Position numbers and translations under genes: made by a program. A DNA stretch of 64,000 nt from Arsenophonus sp052174475 (GTDB lineage Bacteria; Pseudomonadota; Gammaproteobacteria; Enterobacterales; Enterobacteriaceae). The notes beneath the pieces were generated by a model that was given only the letters and a program-made list of their open reading frames with translations, was not told where the DNA came from and ran no database searches. This document shows positions 22,871 to 34,330 of this stretch, piece by piece. The stretch is from positions 28,566-92,565 of the forward strand of contig JBQMRO010000023.1 in NCBI GenBank assembly GCA_052174475.1, in the 5' to 3' direction. The number at the start of each line of letters is the position of its first letter. Position 1 is the stretch's first letter.

Positions 22871-25377
22871 ATATATCCATGAAACCTCCTTTTTAGGAGG
22901 GGGATTTTGTAATGCTGGCGTTAAGGAAAATTAGTTAACTGATAGAATGTGAGATACTTAAATAGGAAACATATCTAATAAATGCGAATCCACCTTAAAC
23001 AAGTCAAGGTGGTTAAGTTACACATAATGAAACAGGTGCATCATCAGTAAAATTGACCGATATATTGAAATATATCCTGCCTGAGTTAGGGCATAAATCC
23101 AAATACTATTACTTTTTAGCCTTAAAATGAGGGTTTCAATGAGCGATAAGAATAATAGACAGAATGAATAATGTAAAACGTTTAGAAAATCTAAATAGAA
23201 AATGGATCATTATAGTTGAATGGGAGTATTCAATACTCTGTATCACGATAGGAAAAATTACAGTGTAGTTATGTTATTGAATCGCTGATCAATATAAATG
23301 GCTAACTGCAATAATGTCAAATTTTACTTATGGATTGATATTATCTATTTATCTTTCACCTTCATTACCCCCTTAGTTAAAGCAACTTTAATAGACTATT
23401 TTCGTTAAGGAATGAATCTTTAGTTTTTTTGTTAATTTACAGAACTACTGGTGAACTGATTTGATGGTATTGATGATATAGATCATTTTATGGATATTTA
23501 TTGGATAGCAGAAAAATATCTCAACAGATTTTCCTATTTCAACAGGACGACTGGATAACCATCGATTATCCAGTTTATCCCCATTTAGCTTCAAACTTAT
23601 TCATCGCCGTTTTTACCGTCGACTTTTGATTTACCGCACGGTTAAATTGGCTTCAGGATCTGCCATGAAGTGAAGGTTTTGTAGTCCTTTAGGCTATGTA
23701 TTTGATGGAATTGCAGATCTAATGAATAATGTATAACTGCATTTCGATAGAGATTCCATTTTGTTTATCAGTCTTGGAAAGATAATTAGCTTATCAGCGT
23801 AGATAAGTGCAACATTCCTGATATCAGGATTTTATAGATCGTTTAACGTCAACATCCAGAATTTTAACTTTTATTTTCTGATAGATGAACAGCTCTAGTA
23901 TCTCCTTTTTAGCTCAAGATTTACTGTCAGCACGGTGTAGCAGCTTTTTCTGACCTAGCGACCCTCTTCATGAATTTTATATTAAATATCGTCCAGCTCA
24001 GATAAATGGATAAACCGTCTCTATTAGGTGCTGAAAATATACAATCTTTGATCTTCTAACTAATTCAGCGTATCTTATATTTAAGTATGGACAAGACGGA
24101 TAATCTTCCTATTGATCTCATAGGGTATCCTGTTCTGGTATTTTTACTAGTTAAAACTTGAAAGTGCCGTTGTGATTGGTGTATTTTGCAAACTCAAAAT
24201 TATCGGTTTACGCCTTAATATATTTAGTAGTGCCGTTGCGCCTATTTGTATCAAACTTTTGAACAAAATGAGTATCAAGTTCAAGCACTAATGCTGATTT
24301 AGTTAACTATTTAATTAGAGGTATTAAATTCTCTCTTTGTCTGTGAGGCTCTGAGAAGATTGAAGCGCTTCAGTGCTAAGTAGAAATTGAAGAGTTGGGA
24401 GATGTATCATTCTTTTTTGAGATATTATTGGAATGAGATAGTATTTTTAATACTCCAATCGAAATACCAATCAACAACAAAAAGTTATCTGTTTACACCT
24501 AAATCAACTGCACCATTGGGTAAAAAGTAACATTTATTTTAGTTGGTATAATAGCTTGATAGTTTTTCAGCTCTTGTTCTGATATCTATTCTAAGAATGT
24601 GATCCACAGAGATGTAAGTAGCAAAAGTGCTGTAATCTTAATCAATAATATCCTCATATATACACCCACTCATTACTATTTTCCTAACTTCAATTTATGA
24701 TATAGAGAATGGCATTACCGTTGTTATCGAGCTTAAAATGTCAATTGGAATTCCATCGAAATTTTACGGTAATTGTAATAGTAAACCAAAACCATCCTTA
24801 AGAATTATAAATAATTTACTCGCCCGATGATTCCTGAAACTAATCATTTACTACTAGATAAAGTGAGTGTTGTTAGACCAGGATATATTCTGCTGCTAGA
24901 AAAATCTATATAAATGCTTACGTCCATATTTACGCCGAATGCACTTATGATAAATGCTAACAGAATTTAGTTGTTAGCTTTGTAGTGTAAGCATTAACAC
25001 TACACCATAGTTCCATAAGTGGCTATATCGTTGTTTGCAACAAACTAAAAATCAATCTGGAAAAGAGGATATGAATTGGTTTATAATCTTCGGTAAAATC
25101 GACATTGACAGTAAAATTACTAATGTAGCTAGAGATCAATGTTACCAATTTAAAGGTAAATTGAGCGTGATTGAATGAACCTAGTTTACTATGGTGTAAG
25201 CGATTTAGCTAGGCTGTGTTTTGGAATGTTCATGATCTGAATCCTACTATATGTTTTACGATATATTAATTTTTTAGGAATTCATTTATATAGCTTGAAA
25301 TAAATCGCCTAGAAAGCATTTACTGATAAAGTCAGGAAGACAAAACATAGCTTACATGTTACACTGCCTGTATATCT
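22871..25377. other. 2.5 kb decayed region, unidentified
   Basis: No frame survives and I recognised no gene on either strand. Composition is uniform and AT-rich, with short protein-like runs on both strands. This is the largest block without any named content; it probably held two or more genes now beyond recognition by eye. Confidence 0.4.
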
Positions 25378-26842
25378 TAAGTGATCAATTTATGATCTTA
25401 CTACCGAAATAAATGAGGGTATAGACTGATTGAATTTTTTATGATTTTCAAAAAGAGGCCATGCAGCGATCTGTTCAGATTCCATTTTAAGTTTTTCTAC
25501 ACGAAGCTATTATCCTTCCTCTAATCATGATTATCTGGAGTTTTAAGCAACGCCATAAAGGCGAACCCCCGATGATGACGCTAGATAGAACTGCATTTAG
25601 GAATGATGCATGACAGTATGCTTTCCGATGAATTCATCACCTATAGAAAACTAGGTGACAGTTCCCCATCTTCTTAGACTCCCTCATTCTTGGAGGAGCA
25701 CAAAGATAATTGGCCCAACACCCTGACAAAATACGGACAGGATGATGAGTTATATTTCTCTGAAAATATAATAAGATGGTAATATACCTAGATATACATC
25801 CCTAACTAAATTAGTTTTTCACTATTTATGATAACTGAAATAAATTTATTGAAAATACGGTAAAGTGTTACCTCATAAATTTGTCTACTTATAAAGTAAA
25901 TGTTTAGTTGTGACATTTATGCTATGGGGGTTGTCCCCGGTTTTGCGCTACTGCTGAATCTATCCTGAAAGTAGGTTCCATTACCGCCATTTTCTACCAA
26001 AACTATAAGTTAAAAATCTGCAGTTTATGCGGTTTTAAAACTACCGAATAGTGGTTAGCGTAGTATGTTCATATTTTACCACACTCGTACTAGCAACAGA
26101 TTACTTTTAGTATGCCCCATCTCCTTTAGCTTTTTTTAACAATAATTAATCAAATACCTCAATGCTTTATTTCTTGCTGGTATGCAACCAACGCTATCCC
26201 ACAGGGGCGGGCACACAAACAAGATATTAAAATTAGTAGCTTTTATCCTTGTATATTTACTGATTGATAACTCAATTAATATCCATACATTTATATCTCT
26301 ATTAGTTATGATTATCTAGATATTAACACTCTGTACGGCTTAAGTTATTCTTCGAAAAATAGCGATCAAAAAAATTTGGCGAGGCGCCATCCGGCTTTTA
26401 TGTTACAACTATAAATATAATCTGATAAATTACACTGCCTTTCCTGTTTTTTTCAGATATCCACATCTAAGAAGTAGTGATAGCATTACTTGAAGGCAGA
26501 GTAGGGACGTTACTGGAGAAAGTGAACTTCGTTAAAAATATGAAAGGAGTGTAGCAGAGTAAAATATCTCTGGCGCTACTTTAAAACGTTCACCGGTATT
26601 TACTCAAAACTTCGGGATTACTGAAGGTGTATAAGTAAGTTACTTTAGATAATGGTTAGAAAAAAACCGGAAAACCTAGGAGTATACTTCCACCAAGTTA
26701 CAGGCTGATAAAAAGATTTCTGCGCACAGATTCATACAAATGCATCCTATGTGTGGAGAGAGGCTCATTTTATCAATACTGAGCTTGTTAAAACAGACAA
26801 TAGAATTATTGGCAAAAAGAATGCATAAAATAAAAAATAATA
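25378..26842 (+). mobile_element. IS91-like element, decayed, copy 3
   Basis: The copy with the clearest zinc ribbon (KLKICSLCGFKTTE at 26005-26050), followed by ILPHSY, QQITFSMPHLL and, near 26560-26620, KYLWRYFKTF and YSKLRDY. The left end shares GAATTTTTTATGATT--C...GAGGCCATGCAGC with copies 2 and 4. About 140 bp separates it from the next IS256 copy. Confidence 0.65.
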
Positions 26843-26981
26843 GTTATTAAGCTAATACCTAGGGTTAATATTTATAAATTAGAACATTAGATCAAAGAAT
26901 ACAGACTTCGATTAAATATTAATTTATAATAAACTTACAGTAAACTTAATCCATTTTCTTTTAGAAAAAAAATGGTTTTGG

Positions 26982-28345
26982 TATAATTATGTTGATTTCT
27001 GATATACGGTGTATGCTGTATGGTGTTTCGGAGATAGTAGCGTATCCTGCTGATTAATTTCATGAATAATTTTAACAACAGAGAGATTATATGCCATAAA
27101 ATTCTACTCTACAGATATCTGCAAACCAGATATTACCTATTTTTTCTTGCATGAACGCATCCGTTAATCCTACTGGGAGCTAATAGACGCCGTCGTTGAG
27201 TATGAACTTTAAGGCATTCCTGCGATAACATGCTGGACGCGGCTTGTCGACGGGCATCTCCATACCGTGATTGTAACAGTTATCTGCTACAGCGAACTAG
27301 ACAAACTGGTATTAGCGATGTTGAGATTAAAGTGCTTAAGGTTAAAGGGATCACGGCAGCAAGAGAATATATTTCAACAACTCGTTGATACCGACTTATC
27401 TGAAACGTGCAAAAAGCAGCGAAGAGTTACCGATATGATTGTACTTGCGAGGTACACTACCGATGATTTTCACGAAACTCTAGAGCAGTTCTCGATAATA
27501 AAAGTACATGATCTTTCTGTCAGTGCTATAGAAGATTGAAACAGTAATCCTTTAAAGAGCATTGGTAATGTTGTCTGCATGATTTAGCGATACGCGATAC
27601 GTTTATTTATAGGCCGATAACATATACCGTTTTGTCAGGCAAGCTGATCAACTTTATCTGCTGCTTATTATTAGTAGCACTGCGCATGGAAATAAGGAAT
27701 TCATTGCAATCGAAGATACTTATCGAGAGTAAGAAGTAAACTGGATCGAACTTATGAATGACCTTCAAGCAAAGAGACTTAACCGCATCTCCAAACTTGG
27801 TACGGAAGATAGTACTCTTGATTTTTAGAATGCAATGTCAAAAATATTCCTGGATATGCAGTATCGACGCCATTAGCTACACAAAATACATAATACACTG
27901 GTTTTATTTAATAAAGGTATGAAGCATAGAAAGTTAAGGGTGATTGCGGGAATTATAACTAGTAGAGAATCACGATGTGGCTAATAAATCTCTTAATATT
28001 TTGTTAATAAGGTTTTCAATGTATCATTCAACGATTAATAAAGCTGCAGAAAGATTTAAAAGAATAACTGATATTCTATGATTTTCCGTCAGCGCACTGG
28101 GCGTTAATAAGAATGTCGAAGCCGATTGAATTGACTTTTTTTGATAGTGAGATTATGAAAAGCGACTCGCGAAAAGTTATGCTTTAAGAATAATAACCCT
28201 TTCAATGGTATTGAAAGCTGCTTCCATCTCTTCAGAAAGCTGAAGCAGCTCAGGGAATTTTAATTTGCTTGACCCTATTCCGATAAAGAACATCTAATTT
28301 AAAGATGAAAAATAGATTTACGAAGTATCAGATCGGACCCCTTTA
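26982..28345 (+). mobile_element. IS256-type element, decayed, copy 4
   Basis: Left end AATTATGTTGATTTCTGATA; GTTGAGATTAAAGTGCTTAA at 27320. The frame at 27267-27539 keeps part of the N-terminal domain before a shift. The right end (GTATCAGATCGGACC, 28327-28341) abuts a half IS1595 element. Confidence 0.73.
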
Positions 28346-28800
28346 GCCTTTCGTCTACACTAAATTTATTAATAACTTTCCTAATTCCTCTAAAGTCAAG
28401 TATATTCAACATGCATCACAGACAACTAAACCATTTATTCTTGTAATGTAGTTTGTTAGAGGATTTTCCAGTAATATTGTTAAATGTTTTCCTGTAATCG
28501 GGGGTTTTCAATGATATCGCTGCAACCATATGAATATCCCTAGTGGGTAACATGTTCACTGTGATAATATGGCAGAATAAAATAGAATGAGTTGCTTCAA
28601 TTCATGAATCTATGTCATCCGACAAATTGTGATCGATCTAACTAATGAAATGCAGCTTTTTTTCTTACATGGAGTAAGAAAAAAATCCTCTTTGATCTGT
28701 ATAACTGTCTGTTTTTATGGATATCATTATGTATCAAAAAACTTTTTTTATATAGTATAAAGGGGAGATTGCTACTAATAATTTTTGTTAAAATAGCCGA
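28346..28800 (-). mobile_element. IS1595-type element, N-terminal part only, copy 4
   Basis: Matches the right-hand part of the minus-strand IS1595 copies, including the ATTCAACATGCATCACAGACAACTAAACC-type block (28407-28435) and CAGTGAACATG equivalents. The transposase C-terminal half is missing; the IS256 copy at 26982-28345 lies where it should be. The minus-strand open frame at 28642-28824 overlaps its end and is not a gene. Confidence 0.62.
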
Positions 28801-28951
28801 AATTAACGTAGTTGTTACTAACAAACAAAAATTATCATTTTTTTTTGGATATTTAAAATCCTTATCAAAAAATGCGAGTTTATTAAGGTTAAATTTAAGC
28901 TCTTATGGACAGTTATTAAATACTTTGTTACTGTAACAAACATCTAGGATA

Positions 28952-28968
28952 AATTGTTATTACCAATT
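28952..28968. promoter_or_regulatory. PdhR operator, near-perfect
   Basis: AATTGTTATTACCAATT differs at one base from the PdhR box AATTGGTnnnACCAATT. It lies about 75 bp upstream of the first recognisable pdhR codons, where the autoregulated pdhR-aceEF-lpd promoter normally carries its operator. The cognate repressor gene next to it is dead, so the site is either a relic or part of a promoter still under selection. Confidence 0.6.
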
Positions 28969-29034
28969 AATTTTAGTAGTGTTAAATAAATTTTTACCCA
29001 AAATAAGTGATCTATTATAGATAGAGATTGTAGT

Positions 29035-29795
29035 AAGATTCGTCTATTTAAGTTATCTGAATGTCATTCAACAGCTAATTGAGCATTGAATTCTCGAAGT
29101 AATTAAATTCGTTTTTGAGAAAATTTATTACCTGAACTTGAAGTGTTGACCAAACAATTTTATATTTCTTATCCATTTTTGCTTGAGGCTATTAGAAACT
29201 TGAAGTAAAAGTATTCCATTTCGCCGAGAAAAATGGCTTTGTACAAACAAATCTATACTAATGTTTTAGTAATCTACTTACCTAGATTATTTGGTATATT
29301 TAGAATCATAATTTTTATTTGTTAGATATGCGTCATATACTTGATGGTATTAGTGCCTTTTATGCTGTTTTAAAAGGAATCAATAAAAATCTGGCTCGAA
29401 TTAAGATTAGTCACATTCAAATTCATGGTATTGAAGAATGTAAGAATGTTAATGCTAAAGTTCAGACTGATATACAATATCAGCTAGTTATTACTGAACG
29501 GCTCATAATATGGTATTACTCCATATGCTTTGTTGAATGGGTTATTATTATGGGACAATAATACAATAATACTAGGCAAAATTTTGAGTGTTTATCATAT
29601 CCGTAAAAAATACACGCAGCAGTAAGTAAAGATATAACTCAAATTTTAAATCTATTATTACATGTTAACTTGAAAAAGCACATAATGATTCACATCGTTA
29701 TTTAACATTTATTGAAGAGATCTTGCTGAATATCAGTTGTGAGCGTTCTTTACGTCGAGTACAGCAATATCTAAATTTAATTTAGTAGTGCAAAT
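29035..29795 (+). pseudogene. pdhR: pdhR remnant (GntR-family pyruvate-responsive repressor)
   Basis: The N-terminal region can be pieced together as ENLLPELEVLTKQFYIS, then EAIRNLEVKVF and NGFVQTNLY (compare PdhR 'PGEKLPPERELAKQFDVS', 'EAIQRLEAKGL', 'GGTFVQSSLW'). The 80-codon frame at 29319-29561 reads LDMRHILDGISAFYAVLKGI (PdhR 'LETRHALEGIAAYYAALRS') and DIQYQLVITE. The end reads SHRYLTFIEEILLNIS then RSLRRVQQ (PdhR 'SHRHLAFIEEILLD..', 'RSLRRLEQ'). Stops and frameshifts run through all domains. It sits directly upstream of aceE as in E. coli. Confidence 0.9.
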
Positions 29796-29951
29796 TTTTG
29801 TTTCCGCTGCATCTCTGCATTACCGTTCTAATTTAATTATAGAAAAAGTTTCGGCAATAGGAGCTATCTTTTTTCTTTCTGGTTTAGTAAATATCTTTGA
29901 AATATATTTCAATAACTACATTAGAAACAGATAATAGATAAGGAATAAACC

Positions 29952-32615
29952 ATGTCAGATACGTCAAAGAATGACATGGATCCGATCGAAACTCGCGATT
30001 GGTTACAGGCGATCGAATCGGTCATCCGTGAAGAAGGTGTTGATCGTGCTCAATACCTAATTGATCAAGTGTTACAAAAAGCACATAAGTGCGGCATTAA
30101 TATCGCTGCAGGTTCTAAAAAATGTGATTATATCAACACTATTTCCGTAGAGAATGAGCCTGATTATCCAGGTAACATGGATTTAGAGCGTCGTATTCGT
30201 TCTACGATTCGTTGGAATGCTATAATGATGGTTTTACGAGCTTCTAAAAAAAATCTGGAGTTAGGTGGTCATATGGCTTCCTTCCAATCTTCTGCAACTT
30301 TATATGAAGTCTGTTTTAATCATTTCTTCCAGGCAAGAAATGATAAAAATGGTGGAGATTTAGTTTATTTCCAAGGACATATTTCTCCTGGTATTTATGC
30401 ACGTGCATTTTTAGAGGGTCGGCTCACTGAAGAGCAAATGGACAATTTTCGACAAGAAATAGATGGCAAAGGCCTTTCCTCTTATCCGCATCCTAAATTG
30501 ATGCCTGAGTTTTGGCAATTTCCTACTGTGTCGATGGGATTAGGTCCAATTACTGCAATTTATCAAGCAAAATTCTTAAAATACTTACAATATAGAGGTT
30601 TAAAAGATACTGTAGATCAGACAGTTTATGCTTTTCTTGGTGACGGTGAAATGGATGAGCCTGAATCTAAAGGTGCTATCACGATTGCGACTCGTGAAAA
30701 GTTAGATAACCTTGTTTTTGTAATTAACTGTAACTTACAACGCCTTGATGGGCCAGTTACTGGTAATGGTAAGATTGTGAATGAATTAGAAGGTATTTTT
30801 AGCGGTGCAGGATGGCAAGTTATTAAAGTGCTATGGGGTGGCCGATGGGACGAATTATTGCGTAAAGATACTTCAGGTAAATTAATTCAGTTGATGAATG
30901 AAACTTTAGACGGCGACTATCAAACATTTAAATCTAAAGATGGCGCTTATGTTCGTAAACACTTCTTTAATCGTTACCCTGAGACAAGTAACCTAGTCAA
31001 GGATATGACTGATGATGAAATATGGTCGTTAAACCGTGGAGGGCATGATCCAAAAAAAGTTTATGCTGCCTTTAAAAAAGCACAAGAAACTAAAGGTAAG
31101 CCAATAGTCATTTTAGCTCAAACAGTTAAAGGTTATGGCATGGGCGATATTGCTGAAGGTAAAAATATTGCCCATCAGGTAAAAAAAATGAATCTGGAAG
31201 GGATTCGTCATTTCCGTGATCGCTTTAATGTGCCGGTAGCGGATCATCAAGTAGAAAAATTACCTTTTATTCTTCTTAAAGAAGAATCAGAGGAATATAA
31301 ATATCTACATGAGCGTCGTCAGGCATTAGGTGGGTATTTACCAGCACGAAGTTCTATTCTCGATGAGAAACTAGATATTCCTAGCCTAGAAGATTTTAGT
31401 CAATTGTTATCAGAACAAAATAAAGAGATCTCTACTACGATCGCATTTATACGTGTCTTGAATGTAATGTTAAAAAATAACTCGATTAAAGATCGTCTAG
31501 TGCCAATTATTGCTGATGAAGCACGTACTTTTGGTATGGAAGGTTTATTCCGTCAGATTGGAATCTATAGTCCAAATGGACAGCAGTATACCCCTCAGGA
31601 TTGTAAGCAAGTTGCTTACTACAAAGAAGATGAAAAAGGTCAAATTCTTCAAGAAGGTATTAATGAATTGGGTGCTGGAGCCTCTTGGTTAGCTGCTGCT
31701 ACATCATATAGCACGAATAACCTGCCGATGATTCCATTTTATATTTATTATTCTATGTTTGGTTTTCAGCGTATTGGTGATCTGTTATGGGCAGCTGGAG
31801 ACCAGCAAGCGCGTGGCTTTCTAATTGGCGGAACTTCAGGGCGTACTACATTAAATGGGGAAGGTTTGCAGCATGAAGATGGACATAGCCATATCCAGTC
31901 ACTAACTATACCTAACTGTATCTCTTATGATCCAGCTTATGCTTATGAAGTTGCTGTGATTATACATAATGGTTTAGTTCGTATGTATGGTAAGAAACAA
32001 GAAAACATTTACTATTATATTACTACTTTGAACGAAAATTATCATATGCCAGCAATGCCTGCTGGTGTTGAAGAAGGTATTTGTAAAGGTATCTATAAAC
32101 TTGAATCACTAAAAGGCGAAAAAGGGAAAATTCAATTATTGGGATCGGGCTCAATGATGCGTCATGTTCGTAAAGCTGCAAAAATTTTGTCTAGTGAGTA
32201 CGCTATTGCTTCCGATGTTTATAGTGTAACGTCGTTTACCGAATTAGCTCGTGAAGGGCAGGATTGTGAGCGTTGGAATATGTTACATCCATATGATAAA
32301 CCTCGTGTACCTTATGTTGCTCAAGTCATGAATGATATGCTTGCAGTTGCTTCAACAGATTATATGAAATTATATGCAGAACAAATTCATTCCTACATTC
32401 CGACAAGCAATTATCGTGTTTTAGGTACTGATGGTTTTGGTCGTTCAGATAGCCGTGAAAACCTCCGTCATTATTTTGAGGTTGATACTTTCTATGTGGT
32501 AGTTGCGGCGTTAGGTGAATTAGCGAAACGTGGTGAAATGGATGTAATATTAGTAGATGAAGCCATAAAAAAATATAATATCAGCCCAGAAAAAATTAAT
32601 CCGCGTTTGGCGTAA
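29952..32615 (+). CDS. aceE: AceE, pyruvate dehydrogenase E1 component
   Basis: Thiamine-diphosphate-dependent E1 of the pyruvate dehydrogenase complex: decarboxylates pyruvate and acetylates the lipoyl groups of AceF. At 887 residues it equals E. coli AceE and aligns end to end. The ThDP-binding block GDGEMDEPESKGAITIATRE begins near residue 231 and NCNLQRLDGPVTGNGK follows. LNRGGHDPKKVYAAF, HEDGHSH and the C-terminal GTDGFGRSDSRENLRHYFEV are present. AAGGA lies 7 bases before the ATG. The aceF start is 12 bases beyond the stop, so the two are cotranscribed. The upstream pdhR and downstream lpdA are broken, but no damage is seen in this gene. Confidence 0.98.
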   Translation: MSDTSKNDMDPIETRDWLQAIESVIREEGVDRAQYLIDQVLQKAHKCGINIAAGSKKCDYINTISVENEPDYPGNMDLERRIRSTIRWNAIMMVLRASKKNLELGGHMASFQSSATLYEVCFNHFFQARNDKNGGDLVYFQGHISPGIYARAFLEGRLTEEQMDNFRQEIDGKGLSSYPHPKLMPEFWQFPTVSMGLGPITAIYQAKFLKYLQYRGLKDTVDQTVYAFLGDGEMDEPESKGAITIATREKLDNLVFVINCNLQRLDGPVTGNGKIVNELEGIFSGAGWQVIKVLWGGRWDELLRKDTSGKLIQLMNETLDGDYQTFKSKDGAYVRKHFFNRYPETSNLVKDMTDDEIWSLNRGGHDPKKVYAAFKKAQETKGKPIVILAQTVKGYGMGDIAEGKNIAHQVKKMNLEGIRHFRDRFNVPVADHQVEKLPFILLKEESEEYKYLHERRQALGGYLPARSSILDEKLDIPSLEDFSQLLSEQNKEISTTIAFIRVLNVMLKNNSIKDRLVPIIADEARTFGMEGLFRQIGIYSPNGQQYTPQDCKQVAYYKEDEKGQILQEGINELGAGASWLAAATSYSTNNLPMIPFYIYYSMFGFQRIGDLLWAAGDQQARGFLIGGTSGRTTLNGEGLQHEDGHSHIQSLTIPNCISYDPAYAYEVAVIIHNGLVRMYGKKQENIYYYITTLNENYHMPAMPAGVEEGICKGIYKLESLKGEKGKIQLLGSGSMMRHVRKAAKILSSEYAIASDVYSVTSFTELAREGQDCERWNMLHPYDKPRVPYVAQVMNDMLAVASTDYMKLYAEQIHSYIPTSNYRVLGTDGFGRSDSRENLRHYFEVDTFYVVVAALGELAKRGEMDVILVDEAIKKYNISPEKINPRLA

Positions 32616-32627
32616 GAGGTAAAATCA

Positions 32628-34226
32628 ATGTCTATTGAAATTAATGTTCCTGATATTGGTACGGATGAATTTGAAATTACCGAAATTATGGTAAAAGTTG
32701 GCGATAAAATTGATCTTGAGCAGTCATTAATTACCGTAGAAGGTGAAAAAGCGTCAATGGAAATTCCTTCACCACAGGCTGGGGTTTTAAAAGAAATTAA
32801 AGTTGCAGTTGGTGATAAAGTAACAACTGGTAAGTTGATCATGCTATTTGATACAGCGAAAAAAGTAACAGAAACTAGCGCTAAAACAACCTTATACGAA
32901 AACACAGATAAAACAGATAGCATAAATGCGGATCGAATAAAAAGTGAATTAAAAGAAGTTATTGTACCGGATATTGGTGATGATGAGATTGAAATTACGG
33001 ATATAATCGTTAATGTTGGTGATAAAATTTTCGCTGAGCAATCCCTAATTACTGTAGAAGGTAAAAATGCATCGATGAAAGTATTAGCACCTTTTGCCGG
33101 CGAAGTTAAAGAGATTAAAGTTGCTAAGGGTGATAAAGTTAAAACTGGTTCACTTATTATGATTTTTGCAGTTGATGCTGCCGCAATTCAGTCAGGTGCC
33201 AATACGGAAGCTAGGAGCGCTGAAATATCAACGAAATCAGAGGTATCATCCCTAATAAAGGCATGCGGTGTTTCTAAATCTAAAAATGAATTTATTGAAA
33301 ATGATGCGTATGTGCATGCAACACCGCTTATTCGCCGTTTAGCACGTGAATTTGGTGTTAATCTTGCTAAGATTAACGGAACTGGGCCTAAAGCTCGTAT
33401 TCTACGTGAAGATATTCAGGCTTATGTTAAAGAGGTACTAAAATCTTCTGAAGCAGGGGCGACTATAGCGAGTGGTTTACCAGACATGCTATTACCGTTA
33501 TCAAAAGTTGATTTTAGTAAATTTGGTGAAGTTGAAGAAGTTGAATTCGGTCGCATTCAAAAGATATCTAGCGTTAATTTAAGTCGCAACTGGGTGATGA
33601 TCCCACATGTGACTATCATGGAAGATGCCGATATTACCGAAGTAGAAGTTTTCCGTAAGCAACAAAATAAAGAGATGGAAAAGTTAAAAACAGAAGTAAA
33701 AATTACACTATTAGTTTTTGTTATGAAAGCGATTTCTCGAGCATTAGAAGAAATGCCTCGTTTCAATAGTTCAATTTCTGCGGATGCTCAGCGATTAATA
33801 TTGAAAAAATATATTCATATTGGTATTGCCGTTGATACCTCCAATAGTTTGGTTGTGCCTGTTATTCGCGATATTAATAAGAAAGGTATTATTGAACTTT
33901 CCAAGGAATTGATGGAAGTTTCGAAGAAAGCACGTGCTGGAAAGTTGACTGCGTCTGATATGCAAGGTGGAAGTTTTACTATTTCTAGCTTAGGTGGTAT
34001 TGGTACGACGAATTTTACACCGATTATTAATGCACCAGAAGTGGCTATTATGGGGCTATCTCGATCATTAATAAAACCAGTATGGAATAACAGTGAATTT
34101 GTTTCACGTCTGATATTACCTATGTCACTCTCATTTGATCATCGTGTTATTGATGGTGCAGACGGCGCGCGTTTCGTCACTCGTATAGCACAATTAATGA
34201 GTGATATTCGCCGTTTAGTTATGTAA
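32628..34226 (+). CDS. aceF: AceF, dihydrolipoyl acetyltransferase (PDH E2), two lipoyl domains, one without its lysine
   Basis: Core acetyltransferase of the pyruvate dehydrogenase complex. It has 532 residues against about 630 in E. coli because only two lipoyl domains remain instead of three. Lipoyl domain 1 (about 2-75) has the normal VEGEKASME with Lys41. Lipoyl domain 2 (about 108-180) reads VEGKNASMK: the attachment position is Asn147 (AAT, 33066-33068) and the preceding residue is Lys146, so this domain probably cannot be lipoylated. The E1/E3-binding domain (about 228-268) contains ATPLIRRLAREFGVNL and GPKARILREDI. The catalytic domain ends with SFDHRVIDGADGARF (His near 505). Good ribosome site AGAGG before the ATG. 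No E3 gene follows; lpdA is a pseudogene. Confidence 0.97.
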   Translation: MSIEINVPDIGTDEFEITEIMVKVGDKIDLEQSLITVEGEKASMEIPSPQAGVLKEIKVAVGDKVTTGKLIMLFDTAKKVTETSAKTTLYENTDKTDSINADRIKSELKEVIVPDIGDDEIEITDIIVNVGDKIFAEQSLITVEGKNASMKVLAPFAGEVKEIKVAKGDKVKTGSLIMIFAVDAAAIQSGANTEARSAEISTKSEVSSLIKACGVSKSKNEFIENDAYVHATPLIRRLAREFGVNLAKINGTGPKARILREDIQAYVKEVLKSSEAGATIASGLPDMLLPLSKVDFSKFGEVEEVEFGRIQKISSVNLSRNWVMIPHVTIMEDADITEVEVFRKQQNKEMEKLKTEVKITLLVFVMKAISRALEEMPRFNSSISADAQRLILKKYIHIGIAVDTSNSLVVPVIRDINKKGIIELSKELMEVSKKARAGKLTASDMQGGSFTISSLGGIGTTNFTPIINAPEVAIMGLSRSLIKPVWNNSEFVSRLILPMSLSFDHRVIDGADGARFVTRIAQLMSDIRRLVM

Positions 34227-34330
34227 TTTACAGACCAACTATAAATTGCTCTATTTTATTATTAGTAATTATAGAATTTTTCTTTTATTCTCCGCCACCT
34301 ACACCGGACAATAAAAGTAAGAGGTTATTG

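Noticed and set aside
22871..25377. Candidate new gene cluster in the longest unnamed block
   Set aside because: All frames on both strands are broken at short intervals and no repeated or structured pattern was found; it reads as neutral decay.
32492..32923. 143-codon minus-strand open frame across the aceE/aceF junction
   Set aside because: Shadow of two well-conserved plus-strand genes; no ribosome site and Ser/Thr-rich nonsense composition.
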